Shown here: positions 23,901 to 33,900 of the stretch, piece by piece
How the letters are laid out: every line of letters starts with the position of its first letter
Position numbering within the stretch: the stretch's first letter is position 1
NCBI GenBank assembly: GCA_032622095.1
Contig: CP136069.1
Location: 48,028,194 to 48,092,193 of the forward strand
Direction: 5' to 3'
Length of the DNA: 64,000 bases
Origin: Siphonodentalium dalli
Lineage: Eukaryota; Mollusca; Scaphopoda; Gadilida; Siphonodentaliidae
Made by a program: the position numbers and the translations under genes
Notes under the pieces: model-generated
The model's input: only the letters and a program-made list of their open reading frames with translations
The model's database searches: none
What the model was told of the DNA's origin: nothing

Positions 23901-26605
23901 TACGTGTGACATTTCATCGAGATCGCGCATATAGACCCCGAGATATTACCGATCAAATTCGGGGGACTTACTTTACTTGAGGTGTTTATAACTGAATTAT
24001 GGGTATTTGTCAGGATTTAGTCAGAAATATGGCTTTCTGCCATTCATTGGAAAGCTCTTATAGTTAAAAGGGTGACTTGCTTTGAGCACTACTGTATATA
24101 ACCTTTTAACTCTTTCAGTATCTACCAATTTTCTATATTTATTGCAAAGTTATTGATTATAATTTTAAGGTGACACATTGATCGAAATAGCTCTAGTATC
24201 TTACATTATTATATAGCCCGAGTTTCCCCCGTCTCCAACAGCTTGTCATATTCGGTTGTGCTATGCAGTTGGAGCCGGTGCTTCCTCCAATAGGCCGCAT
24301 ATGGTGGGATTTCTAAGCGAATATTTGTTGTTTATGTTCTCTTATCATTGTATTTTGCAAAAGGTATAACGATTCGGGCAGAATGCATACACGACCTTGA
24401 TAGCCAATGCATTTACAATGCATTTATAATGGTATAACTGAATGTGAGAACCAATAAGCAACTTTGACATAATAGATAACAAGAAATTCAATTAATTGAT
24501 GAAAAAAAATCCACTGTCCATGCATCACACGTAGGGCCATGCGAAGGTTCGAGATTCGATTCGATTCGCGAATTGTTCGTCCTGATTCGATTCGATTCGA
24601 TTGCAAATTTCGAAATATATCGAATCATCTACTAACATAAATTTCCTGACAAATTTCACCAACAGTTGTTTGGTATAGCGTCGACTGGAGATCACACCAC
24701 AGTGAGCAATCATTCGCCCAAACTCCTGGGTGGAAATCCCACCATAGGCAGGGGGATATACGGGCTAATCATTATAGTTAATAAATTTGAAAGGAATATG
24801 GGTTGATACAACATTTAGCCCTGGCAATTAAACTGAAAGGGTAAACCACAGTAGAACTGTGGGAAATTTGTCGGGATTCAGGCAGAAATATGGCTTGGGC
24901 CAACAAAAAAAACATGTGTTTCCGGTTTCCCGACCTACCTGCCGAAATTGGGCCGACCTGGATTTGTTTTTGTTTTTGTTTTTGTTTTTTATGCATGTAA
25001 AATTGACACTTTTTTTCCATCAGCTTTGTCATCTACTATAAAGATAAAGGCTGGAAAATAAACCATGGCTTTATTTTAGCACGGCTAGAATAAAGCAAGA
25101 ACGGACACTCCAGCTATTGTACATGTAGTTCTGAATAATCAAGTCACGCTCTCAGAACTACATGTACAACCAAAAATCTTGCAATCGATTTAATTGTTTC
25201 CTGAAGAAATTCCCCATTAATTTCTTATCCCATTTAAACAAATTTAATAGATGTTAACGACTTTTAAACTTTGGCGATCGATAAAAACAATACAGTTTGA
25301 CATGATACAAGGTATATTTCCTCGTATGATTCAGCAAATGGCGAACATCGCTAAAGCTCGGTCCCCCATTTGCTGAATCAACACGCGAAAATAAACCTTG
25401 TTTCTCGTCAAACTATAAGGATATTCTATTATATATATATATAAATATAGTATATACTATGTTTACATTCAGCAGCAATTATTTTATATTGAATTTTCAA
25501 AAATAATTTACTTCTATTAAGATACATGATTACATGTATTTGTGGTTGCAGATGAATCCAAATATTCAGGAATAAATCTGTTCTGTTCTGAGAGTCGCAC
25601 GGCCAGGTGAAAATGAGATGTCAACATGATGGCATAGAAGTTGTCTAGACTTTTGCTAGCAATGCCGATAGTATCAATGTTGTCATGTACAGTATTGCGC
25701 AACATTGTGACATGGTGCCATGAGTCACGGGAGATAGCATTTTTGTGTCCCTTCTTGGAGCTCAGATCACTCCAAACTTTCTGGTGAATATTCTGGGTAT
25801 ATTGTCAGATATAAAACTAGTTTCCTGCCTACCTGGATTTTTTTGCTCATGAAATCGGAAACAGCCATGTTTTTTTTTGGCCTTGCTGCCATGAATTTTC
25901 AATGAATCTACTTAAGAGGTCAGTGTTTGGGCAATATTGTACATACTAGTAGATGAGTAGCTAACATAAATTTCTACATATTAAACTAGCATTCAGATTC
26001 ATGTGCACAATTACAATTCATCTGCGTGCACGACCTGGCTGTCCGGTAATATAATTTATAACTTAAAGAACATTTGGTCAATTATTAGGTCAATAAATAT
26101 GTAATTTTAAATACACGGTTAATGGGAAAAGTAAAATATAACTGTTCTTGGAACGCTATGGATGCATGCATTAATATGCATTTCTAACATACTGTTAGAT
26201 ATCAATTAACGGAGACATGCAATATTTACCAAAGTCGTGAATACTGCCCCATGTGAACCTAAATACGTGCTCAAATGTTTAAATAATTTATTATTCTTAC
26301 CTGTTATCCTTCTGTAGACTTTCAGTGCTGATATCACTATGAGAGTCTTCATTTTCCACTTCGCACGACATGGGCGATCCACTCGATTCAAAATTGTCGT
26401 CATCAGGTGATAACTCATCATCGCCATGTAGACCATTACTGCAACCCGACGATTCTGAATCCGATGAAGTTGGCTCCGGGGAGTTATGGTTACCGTATCG
26501 TTGCTCGTGGTTACGAATTATGCGGGTATCGATGGGCTGGCATTCCCATTTACATAATGCACAGCCACAGCGTGAACGTGAACTTTTCCGTTTTGCAGGT
26601 AACAT
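15254..26605 (-). CDS. CACTA/EnSpm transposase (Tnp2 family), two exons
   Basis: Catalyses cut-and-paste movement of CACTA-type DNA transposons in the nucleus. Two exons join: 26605-26301 (donor CAG|GTAAGA) and 17942-15254 (acceptor TTTCCAG|T). Phases agree (two bases, then one, giving Ser), for a protein of about 997 residues. Tnp2 landmarks in order: a C-x3-C..C-x2-C segment (FHVCTNDC.., CPVCSEPRY), KRRFIYLPVGPRLARIY, DGVNPFHNIGVIYSM, VAIIPGNDHSEAKNLDAYL, and DYPGLCKLFGQ..GCHWC. The C-terminal half matches the DUF4218-like (GPVYSTWMYVYERFNSWI) and DUF4216-like blocks that usually follow Tnp2. The ATG at 26605-26603 follows an in-frame stop. Apart from the intron no stop interrupts it, so it may have been active recently. 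The outer transposon ends were not found. Confidence 0.85.
18772..19363. mobile_element. Fold-back DNA element with 5-bp target duplication (element 1)
   Basis: Terminal inverted repeats of about 53 bp begin CACAGGGGGTAATCGGGTAC and end with the complement at 19363. Flanked by GATTG on both sides (18767-18771, 19364-19368). Inserted inside the LINE reverse-transcriptase region. No transposase was seen in its 592 bp. CAC termini with a 5-bp duplication recall Transib-type elements, but class assignment is an inference. Confidence 0.82.
19668..21482. mobile_element. Long-inverted-repeat DNA element with 5-bp target duplication (element 2)
   Basis: Starts CACAAGGGCTAACCGGAAAC and ends in the near-complement (..GTTTCCGGTTAGTCCGTGTG). 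The arms match over at least 130 bp and, with gaps, about 450 bp (shared 'TACGATGTATTCTCGTCG' / 'CGATGAGAATACATCGTA'). Flanked by AACCG on both sides (19663-19667, 21483-21487). It interrupts the LINE just after the YADD motif. No transposase in the unpaired centre (about 20140-21060). Confidence 0.82.
23500..23988. mobile_element. Right-half copy of the TAAACACCTC long-inverted-repeat family
   Basis: Ends ..GGGGGACTTACTTTACTTGAGGTGTTTA, matching the right arm of the complete element at 41943-43176, including the internal 'CAAGCAAGGGC..CATGGGTTAAAACTTTAAC' text. The left arm is missing. A third copy lies at about 48241-49127. Confidence 0.65.
24550..24603. repeat. ATTCG microsatellite
   Basis: Two runs of GATTCGATTCGATTC-type pentamers separated by about 20 bases. 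Simple-sequence repeat. Confidence 0.8.
24897..26074. repeat. 1.2-kb direct repeat, copy B
   Basis: Same orientation as copy A (13777-15050), to which it is near-identical; it lies inside the Tnp2 intron just downstream of exon 1. It differs by a TTTTTG-repeat expansion (about 24964-24990), a deletion of about 150 bp and small indels. Confidence 0.8.
26301..26605 (-). CDS. Tnp2 transposase exon 1
   Basis: Starts MLPAKRKSSRSRCGCALC and continues into an acidic, Ser/Asp-rich stretch. The basic, cysteine-rich start (CGCALCKWEC) could be a nuclear-localisation or metal-binding segment. It ends AAC AG with donor GTAAGA. The next exon begins T GAA TTC and keeps the same Ser/Asp-rich character (SESSSDDSLDGD), which independently supports the join. 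Confidence 0.75.
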
Positions 26606-27580
26606 GTCGATCAACTACATATCAACATATATCATTCAATGCACAGCTTGTCTTCCCAATGAGGCGATATTTTGAAGGTGACGTCGCACGTCATGCCTCA
26701 CCAACACCAATATAGTAAATAACTTATGCGAGCATGAATCTATAGCATAGGCGGTCGTGTAATAGCTATATGCGCAGTGTATACGTCTGGGAACCACGTG
26801 GGAACCACATGGCCATTAACTCGTACTAAATTCCACAACACTCTGTGATTTCTGAGCCTGTTTGACTCGTGGCAGAGGATTTTTTCCAAAAGCCTGTTGG
26901 TATCCAAAGATTCCGGATAACGGTTTACTAGTTTCAGGTGTTAATCGAGTTAGAAAGATGGACTGGTTGCCGGTGCATATACCCTCATGTGACATATCGC
27001 CTAGTGTTGGCACACTCATGATCTATGAATGAGATACTTAGGCCACATGATAATGAAATGGCATACATGTAGCTGTCAGAGCAAAGCAAATGTACACCAG
27101 TGATTTTCAAATTTAATTGAGATCTGACACCCGATGTTTGAGGTAGCCCCGACGGGCGTCTAGACTGACGATACCACTGGTAGACGTTGGTTCAATGGGT
27201 CGGACGTGTGTAAACACAGTGCATTCACCATGTTCTAGGCCATGTGGGTATAAACATGTATATACATATCAATCGTGTATCTAGAATATTATATAGGGAA
27301 CTGTGCAAGCTAAAACAAAACGATAATCTGGAGAGGGATGTATGTATATATAGTATATATTTATTACGTTTCGTACGCTCTCTCGTCTTATTGAGAATAA
27401 GATACTAGTTCGCGCTGCGAAATTAGATGATTTCTGATATTTACTCTTTGTCACTACTCGACACATCATTTTTGCCGGCGACACGATTTGGGTTCTGTTT
27501 AATGGCATGCATGTTTTAAAAATTGAGTTGAATCGTTTGGGATTCTAGTATCCTGAGATGCCCAATGGCATTACAGGAAG
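26606..27580. other. Upstream region of the Tnp2 gene
   Basis: This would contain the promoter and perhaps the transposon terminus of the Tnp2 gene. I looked for CACTA-type ends with matching termini left of 15254 and found none that I can defend. No other coding feature. Confidence 0.35.
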
Positions 27581-29231
27581 AAATACCTCAAATATCCAAA
27601 CCTGGATTATACACGATCTCTGGTTCTGCTAATTGTGCCATCAATTCGCGTTATTCGACGTACCCACTCCACGGCAACCCACGTTCAAGCGATCAGGTGC
27701 TACTAAAACCGAACATGGGGTATACACTCTCTGGTTCTGCTGATTTGGTCATTTTATGTTATTCAACGCACCCCTCCCTCACCACAATCCATGTTCAATC
27801 GACCAAGTGCTAAGATGTCCGAACGCGAGTTATACACGTCTCTGTTTTTTGCTATTAAAAGCACCCCCACCCTAACCATCACCCATCATGTTCAAGCGAC
27901 CAATTGCTGAGCTATCCGAACCTGGATTATACACGATCTCTGGTTCTGCTGAGTGAGCCATCAATTCGCGTTATTCGACATACCCACCCCACGGCAACCC
28001 ACGTTCAAGCGACCAGGTGCTACTATAACCGAACATGGGGTATACACTCTCTGGTTCTGCTGATTTTGTCATTTTATGTTATTCAACGCACCCCTCCCTC
28101 ACCACAATCCATGTTCAATCGACCAAGTGCTAAGATATCCGAACGCGAGTTATACACGTCTCTGTTTTTTGCTATTCAAAGCACCCCCACCCTAACCATC
28201 ACCCATCATGTTCAAGCGACCAATTGCTGAGCTATCCGAACCTGGATTATACACGATATCTGGTTCTGCTGATTGTGCCATCAATTCGCGTTATTCGACA
28301 TACCCACCCCACGGCAACCCACGTTCAAGCGACCAGGTGCTACTATAACCGAACATGGGGTGTACACTCTCTGGTTCTGCTGATTTTGTCATTTTATGTT
28401 ATTCAACGCACCCCTCCATCACCACAATCCATGTTCAATCGACCAAGTGCTAAGATATCCGAACGCGAGTTATACACGTCTCTGTTTTTTGTTATTCAAA
28501 GCACCCCCTCCCTAACCATCACCCATCATGTTCAAGCGACCAATTGCTGAGCTATCCGAACCTGGATTATACACGATCTCTGGTTCTGCTGATTGTGCCA
28601 TCAATTCGCGTTATTCGACATACCCACCCCATGGCAACCCACGTTCAAGCGACCAGGTGCTACTTTAACCGAACATGGGGTATACACTCTCTGGTTCTGC
28701 TCATTTTGTCATTTTATGTTATTCAACGCACCCCTCCCTCACCACAATCCATGTTCAATCGATCAAGTGCTAAGATATCCGAACGCGAGTTATACACGTC
28801 TCTGTTTTTTGTTATTCAAAGCACCCCCTCCCTAACCATCACCCATCATGTTCAAGCGACCAATTGCTGAGCTATCCGAACCTGGATTATACACGATCTC
28901 CGGTTCTGCTGATTGTGCCATCAATTCGCGTTATTCGACATACCCACCCCACGGCAACCCACGTTCAAGCGACCAGGTGCTACTATAACCGAACATGGGG
29001 TATACACTCTCTGGTTCTGCTGATTTTGTCATTTTATGTTATTCAACGCACCCCTCCCTCACCACAATCCATGTTCAATCGATCAAGTGCTAAGATATCC
29101 GAACGCGAGTTATACACGTCTCTGTTTTTTGTTATTCAAAGCACCCCCTCCCTAGCCATCACCCATCATGTTCAAGCGACCAATTGCTGAGCTATCCGAA
29201 CCTGGGTTATATACGATCATTGGTTCTGCTC
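27581..29231. repeat. Satellite with 320-bp higher-order unit of three monomers
   Basis: Five units with exact 320-bp spacing (starting 27581, 27901, 28221, 28541, 28861) and a truncated sixth. Each unit contains three diverged monomers (about 113, 110 and 97 bp; in the third unit they start at 28227, 28340 and 28450). All share ATCCGAAC-type starts, TTATACAC(G/T)-TCTCTG cores and GTTCAA(G/T)CGACCA ends. Units are nearly identical to each other while the monomers within one unit are much more diverged. The open frames inside are by-products. Confidence 0.9.
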
Positions 29232-29249
29232 GGTTTGACTATTTCCTGC

Positions 29250-30590
29250 CCGTGCAAGCCCGGGCAGGCCCGGACAGGACACTGGGCACGTAGACGGTAT
29301 AATATGATCCCGTATGGTAGTAGGATACATATTAACCATAGATTGTAAAACATTTACATCCACCGCCGGTTTTATTAACCCTATAAGTGCCGATATTAGC
29401 ACATGAGAGCCACGACAAGCCCTTGCGGCTCCATTGGCCAGTGGACGGTATAATGTGATGCCTTTTGGTGACATACATGTAATACATATTATCCTAATAT
29501 CGTAAGATATTTACTGGCTGTGTCATCCACCGCCGCTAGTGTTAACCATTAACTGCGGATAATAGCACATGTATGAGAGCCACGGCAAGCACGGGTGGCC
29601 CCATGGGCCCGTGGGCGGTATAACATGATGCCTTTTGGTGACATAATACATATTATCCTAAGATAGTAAAACATTTACTTGCTGTGTCATCAACCGCCGG
29701 TTTTATCAAACCTTTACGACGATAACAGCACATGAGTGCCATGGCAAGCCCGGGCACGTCTTTTTGGTAGAATACATATTAACCACATAGACGTGTTCTG
29801 ATCACATTTGGCAAACTGGAGAAAATTATTCAGATTTGTCCCACTCCTCTACTTCCACTGGTAGTCTATGGTTTCTGGTTCTAAGTTTCATGATATATAT
29901 ATATAGTCGCAATCTTGCTGGTAACTACAGGAGATACTTTTCAAGAGAGAGAGAGTGATGTCTTATAAATTATGTATAGTTTAGTTATAGGGTTCGGCTA
30001 ATACCTGATCCCATTTCAACGATACATAATAAGCATAGGTTACGAACGTTGTGTGAACCACGGCCGGCTACATTAACCCGTAAAATGTTGGCATTCATAT
30101 TGGCATTTAAAGGGTTAATAAAACCGGCGATGGGTGTAAATGTGTTTGCAGTCTGCGGTTAATATATATGTATCCTACTACCATACATGTAAATCAATAT
30201 ATTGGGGCCTGCCCGGACTTGCCATGGCTCTCGTGTGCTTATATCGCTATTTAAAGGGTTAATAAGACCGGCTGTGGATGACATAGCAAGTAAGTTGTTT
30301 ACAATATATGGTTAATGTGTATCCTACTACAATAATGCATCGTATTATACCGTCCATGGGCTAATATAGGCATTTGAAAGGCTAATAAAACCTACGTTGG
30401 ATGACACATCAAGTAAATGGTTTACAATCTATGGTTAATGTGTATCCTACTACAATAAGGCATCATATTATACCGTCCATGGGCCCATCGAACTGCCCGG
30501 GCGTGTCCGGGCTTGCCATGATTTTCGTGTGCTAATATAAGCATTTGAAGGGTTAATAAAACATGCGGTGGATGATACATCAAGTAAATG
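29250..30590. repeat. Inverted array of ~165-bp units
   Basis: Left arm (about 29250-29790) has three direct units marked by GACGGTATAATATGATG-type text (29292, 29448, 29615) and CACCGCCGG-TTTTATTAACC. Right arm (about 30060-30590) carries the same units in reverse (CATATTATACCGTCC, GGTTAATAAAACCGGC). A spacer of about 270 bp separates the arms. Possibly a large fold-back element or the subterminal region of a DNA transposon. Confidence 0.7.
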
Positions 30591-30651
30591 GTTTAACTCA
30601 GCAACTCAGGACAAATCATTAAAATATCATACTCAACATTTAAAAATCCAG

Positions 30652-30903
30652 TCAATCCTGTATGTATTTTTCTATTTTGTCTTCCAACATGAGGAGGAAT
30701 TCTTCTGTGCCAACATGGATGTAAATCTGTTTCCTGTTCTTAGACTCCATGCATACGGTATTGGGCACTCTCCATATCATATATTGCTCGTCAGGGTTTC
30801 TCTGTACATCACCGCTGTTCAGTTGGAGAGCTTTGCCGTTTTTTATATAATTCTTGTTAAGCACAATATTCTTATCACCATTCTGTATCCTGGCGATGGG
30901 AGC
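30652..30903 (-). CDS. Unknown gene, candidate terminal exon
   Basis: Acceptor TTATTCCAG, then an 83-codon frame (APIARIQNGDK.. to ..KIEKYIQD) ending in TGA at 30654-30652. Phase 0 matches the donor at 34060. Composition is clearly protein-like (charged, few stops in frame). The join spans about 3.2 kb of repeats and is inferred from phase only. Confidence 0.45.
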   Translation of the reverse strand, partial: APIARIQNGDKNIVLNKNYIKNGKALQLNSGDVQRNPDEQYMIWRVPNTVCMESKNRKQIYIHVGTEEFLLMLEDKIEKYIQD

Positions 30904-33900
30904 CTGGAATAATTCAATTAGCTATAGTAAAAGTCAATCTTATTGCGAATGACTGTTTGTGAGAAAGCTATATGTTGATATCTCACTTCCACTGAACATT
31001 TGAACGGTATGGTTGCTTCAATGCATGCGAAGCGACCCTGATCTACTGAATATGTTCTTAATGCACAACGTCGTGCATGTGGACACCATTGTCACTCTCG
31101 AACTTTAACAAACGATGGACTTTAACTTAGCATACGGTGAATCCCCCCTCCACGTGGCATAACACATAAAGAGGGCATACATATGATATATATGAATGAG
31201 ATACAGGTGAACCACAAAAATGTGCATTTCCAGAATAAACAAGAGCCCGCCGTCGGGCGTTGTTTGCCCATAATTGTTAGGAGCGTATAAAAAGTGTTTG
31301 CCCATAATTACTACATGCGATAAACACAAAATGCCTCTGCAGATGTTAATCTCAATAATAAACACTTAATGGACACAATTGAAAAAATGGGCAGAGCCTC
31401 CGGCCACTACTTAACACTTTTTGAAAAAATTCTAAGTCGAAAAATGGGTATAACTCACCAGCCGACTAAGGTTATTACTCGGACACGAAAAAAAGTTAAC
31501 AGAGAATTAAACAATATCGAAGTAATTATCAGAATTCATGCAAAATTGTCGGACCGTACTCAAATTCTAACTTGACCTGTATTTTGATATGCTGGAGCCA
31601 CATGCCAAGTTTGGTTGTGGTAAAATTATTCTTACTCAGGTTATCAAGTTCACGGACAGACGCATGGATAGAGGTCCCTACTCGCGAGAGCATATTTGTG
31701 GGGTGATTTCATTTGTTTATCCGACAATATATCTGTATAGAATGTCCAGAGAGGGACGATCAATTTCACCAGAATCATACATTTACGGACCAGTTCAATC
31801 CAAGTCTCGGATATTCCAAATTCATTAAATTATGCAGAATCGTGTTCCATAATTTTATACCTCCCCTTTTCAAGTGTGAGTGCAGCAGTTCGAAAATAAG
31901 CGCCCCAACTCACCACGCTGGACGGCCCTAACTTACAAATAAAGCCTTTAAAAATTCTACATGGATGGCCAATGACACCCAAAGATTTACCAGTCTCCTT
32001 TGCCCATCACATGTGCCATGTTACTCCAACCCATGTGCACTGACAGTCCCACCCACATCCACGAATAAGAATGTATTGTATTCAGCCCAAGATATCCGGC
32101 AATGTAGTACATGTACCAGATGAGAGATCAGAGGAATTGATAATTTTATTGAAAATTTGATACTCATTCAAATACAATAATGATGGCATTAATGCACCGG
32201 AAATAGACATGTAGATAATTACAGTTATCGAACAAGCAACTAGTGAGAATGTGTTTCCAATGCATGTATGACCTCTGGGCCATCACCAAATTAACTACTT
32301 TATGAGAAGTGGACATCCCCTCCCATGTCTGCCCCTAGCTTAAGCCTTCGTCCTTCATAATATAATATAATGATGGGTGCACCCCTTGCGTAACCCCCAC
32401 ACACAAATACAATATACATAGCAATACCCACCCATTTGAAATATAATTAGCTGAGGTGGTGTTCCCCATGACACTTTACATTGTAGAAAATCAATGGGTA
32501 TATATGTTAGCTCGAATTGAGCTTAAATTATTTAACGTTTTAAAAATGAATATCTCCACATATCCCTCTGATTCAATGTCTCGAATTGAAATTCTACATG
32601 TATCATCACATTTCTAAACCCCACATGTGGAATTCCCTATACCCCAATAGGAAAACAATTTGCAGGCACAGGGTCCAAAACAAAATCCGACTATCTTGTG
32701 TATGGGTTCTTCAAATTCGTCGTAAGAATGAAGCAAGATAAAGTAACAAGGGGTGCGCATCAAAGATGGCTTTTGTCGAGTTTTTTGGCAGTCGATCCAA
32801 GCCTCTGCTAATATGGCCCACAACTCTGTGAACAAAATTAGGACAAAACTGGTTTTCGAACTCGTCCGAGATATTCGTCCAAGAGAATCATATACCAAAT
32901 TGCTTGAGTTATCATGCTAACGGTGATAAAATTGCTAAAAGATAGAATTTTACTGCCAAAAATCTGTAAACGCATGAGTCTAATTAATTACCGCACGGTT
33001 GTCCACAGTTGTGTGAAAGGGATAGCCGCGCAGCTATCATAAACCGCATGCGTTGGCCGCAGTTATGTGAAACCAGCTTTAGAGAGCCATCAGTTTGAGA
33101 TGTACATATTTTTATATTTTGTTATCATATAAATCAAATGTTATTTAAACTGCAAATTAAATAGCATGTATCTTGGCATATTGTGGCAGTCGTGTTACAA
33201 AAGAACTATTTTCGTGGTTGCAGTGTTTTACATGTGAGAACCGCTAATTGCTGGAGAAACCCATGAAAATGACATATCAGGCAGATCACCCCATGGGAGC
33301 GTTGCGGTAAAAGCACCATATTTCAATATATTTTGAAATCGATTGCAGCTATGTGATGGATATATTGTTTGGATTGTAGGACAAAACGCCCTACGGACAT
33401 TACGCCCTTGGACATAACACCCTTGGACAAAACGCCATATGGTGGTATAGTCAATACAAACTAAATAATGTATCTGATAATAAATAACAGATAACATTAC
33501 ACAGCTACATGTATCCCAACCGAAACAAAATTATATCATTTGTTTTCTCGTTCATTGGAACCAAAATGACAATTTTATGAAAATATATCGCTATTGAACA
33601 TATTTTTAAATGAACGAATGGTTTCGTTCAAATATGGTTTACTTGTAATAATGTTATTTAATTTACACAAGAAAAATTACATGTATCGAGACGTGTTACG
33701 TTTATATCACACATGTATGCATAGGGCGTTATGTCCGAGGGCGTTTTTTCCGTATATGGCGTTTTGTCCGGATACAATTGTTTGAAACGATTCGCATCTA
33801 TTGTGTGTTCCGCATGCGGTAAACGCATGCGTTAGCAGAAAACGTGCTTTATTGGGAGAAAGTCGGGGTATTATACGGTAAAGCTTGCTTCGTGGAGTAA

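Larger units (their letters stand above)
17943..26300 (-). other. 8.36-kb intron of the Tnp2 gene
   Basis: GT-AG intron inferred from donor 26300-26295 (GTAAGA) and acceptor ending 17943. It holds the LINE fragment 18503-21545 with two nested DNA elements, a truncated long-inverted-repeat element (23500-23988), an ATTCG microsatellite (about 24550-24603) and repeat copy B (24897-26074). In 21546-23500 I see no gene, only dispersed-repeat scraps (for example 'GATACGCCCGTTAT' near 23051). Confidence 0.7.

Noticed and set aside
13777-26074. The 1.2-kb direct repeats as LTRs of a retroelement
   Set aside because: No primer-binding site, polypurine tract or gag-pol between them, and Tnp2 exon 1 lies outside the pair.
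15000-27300. CACTA-type terminal inverted repeats bounding the Tnp2 gene
   Set aside because: Several CACT/AGTG tetramers exist but none forms a convincing matched pair with a short target duplication, so no boundary is called.
27904-29190. Four 108-codon frames at 320-bp spacing
   Set aside because: They are the same phase of a tandem satellite unit, not a gene family.
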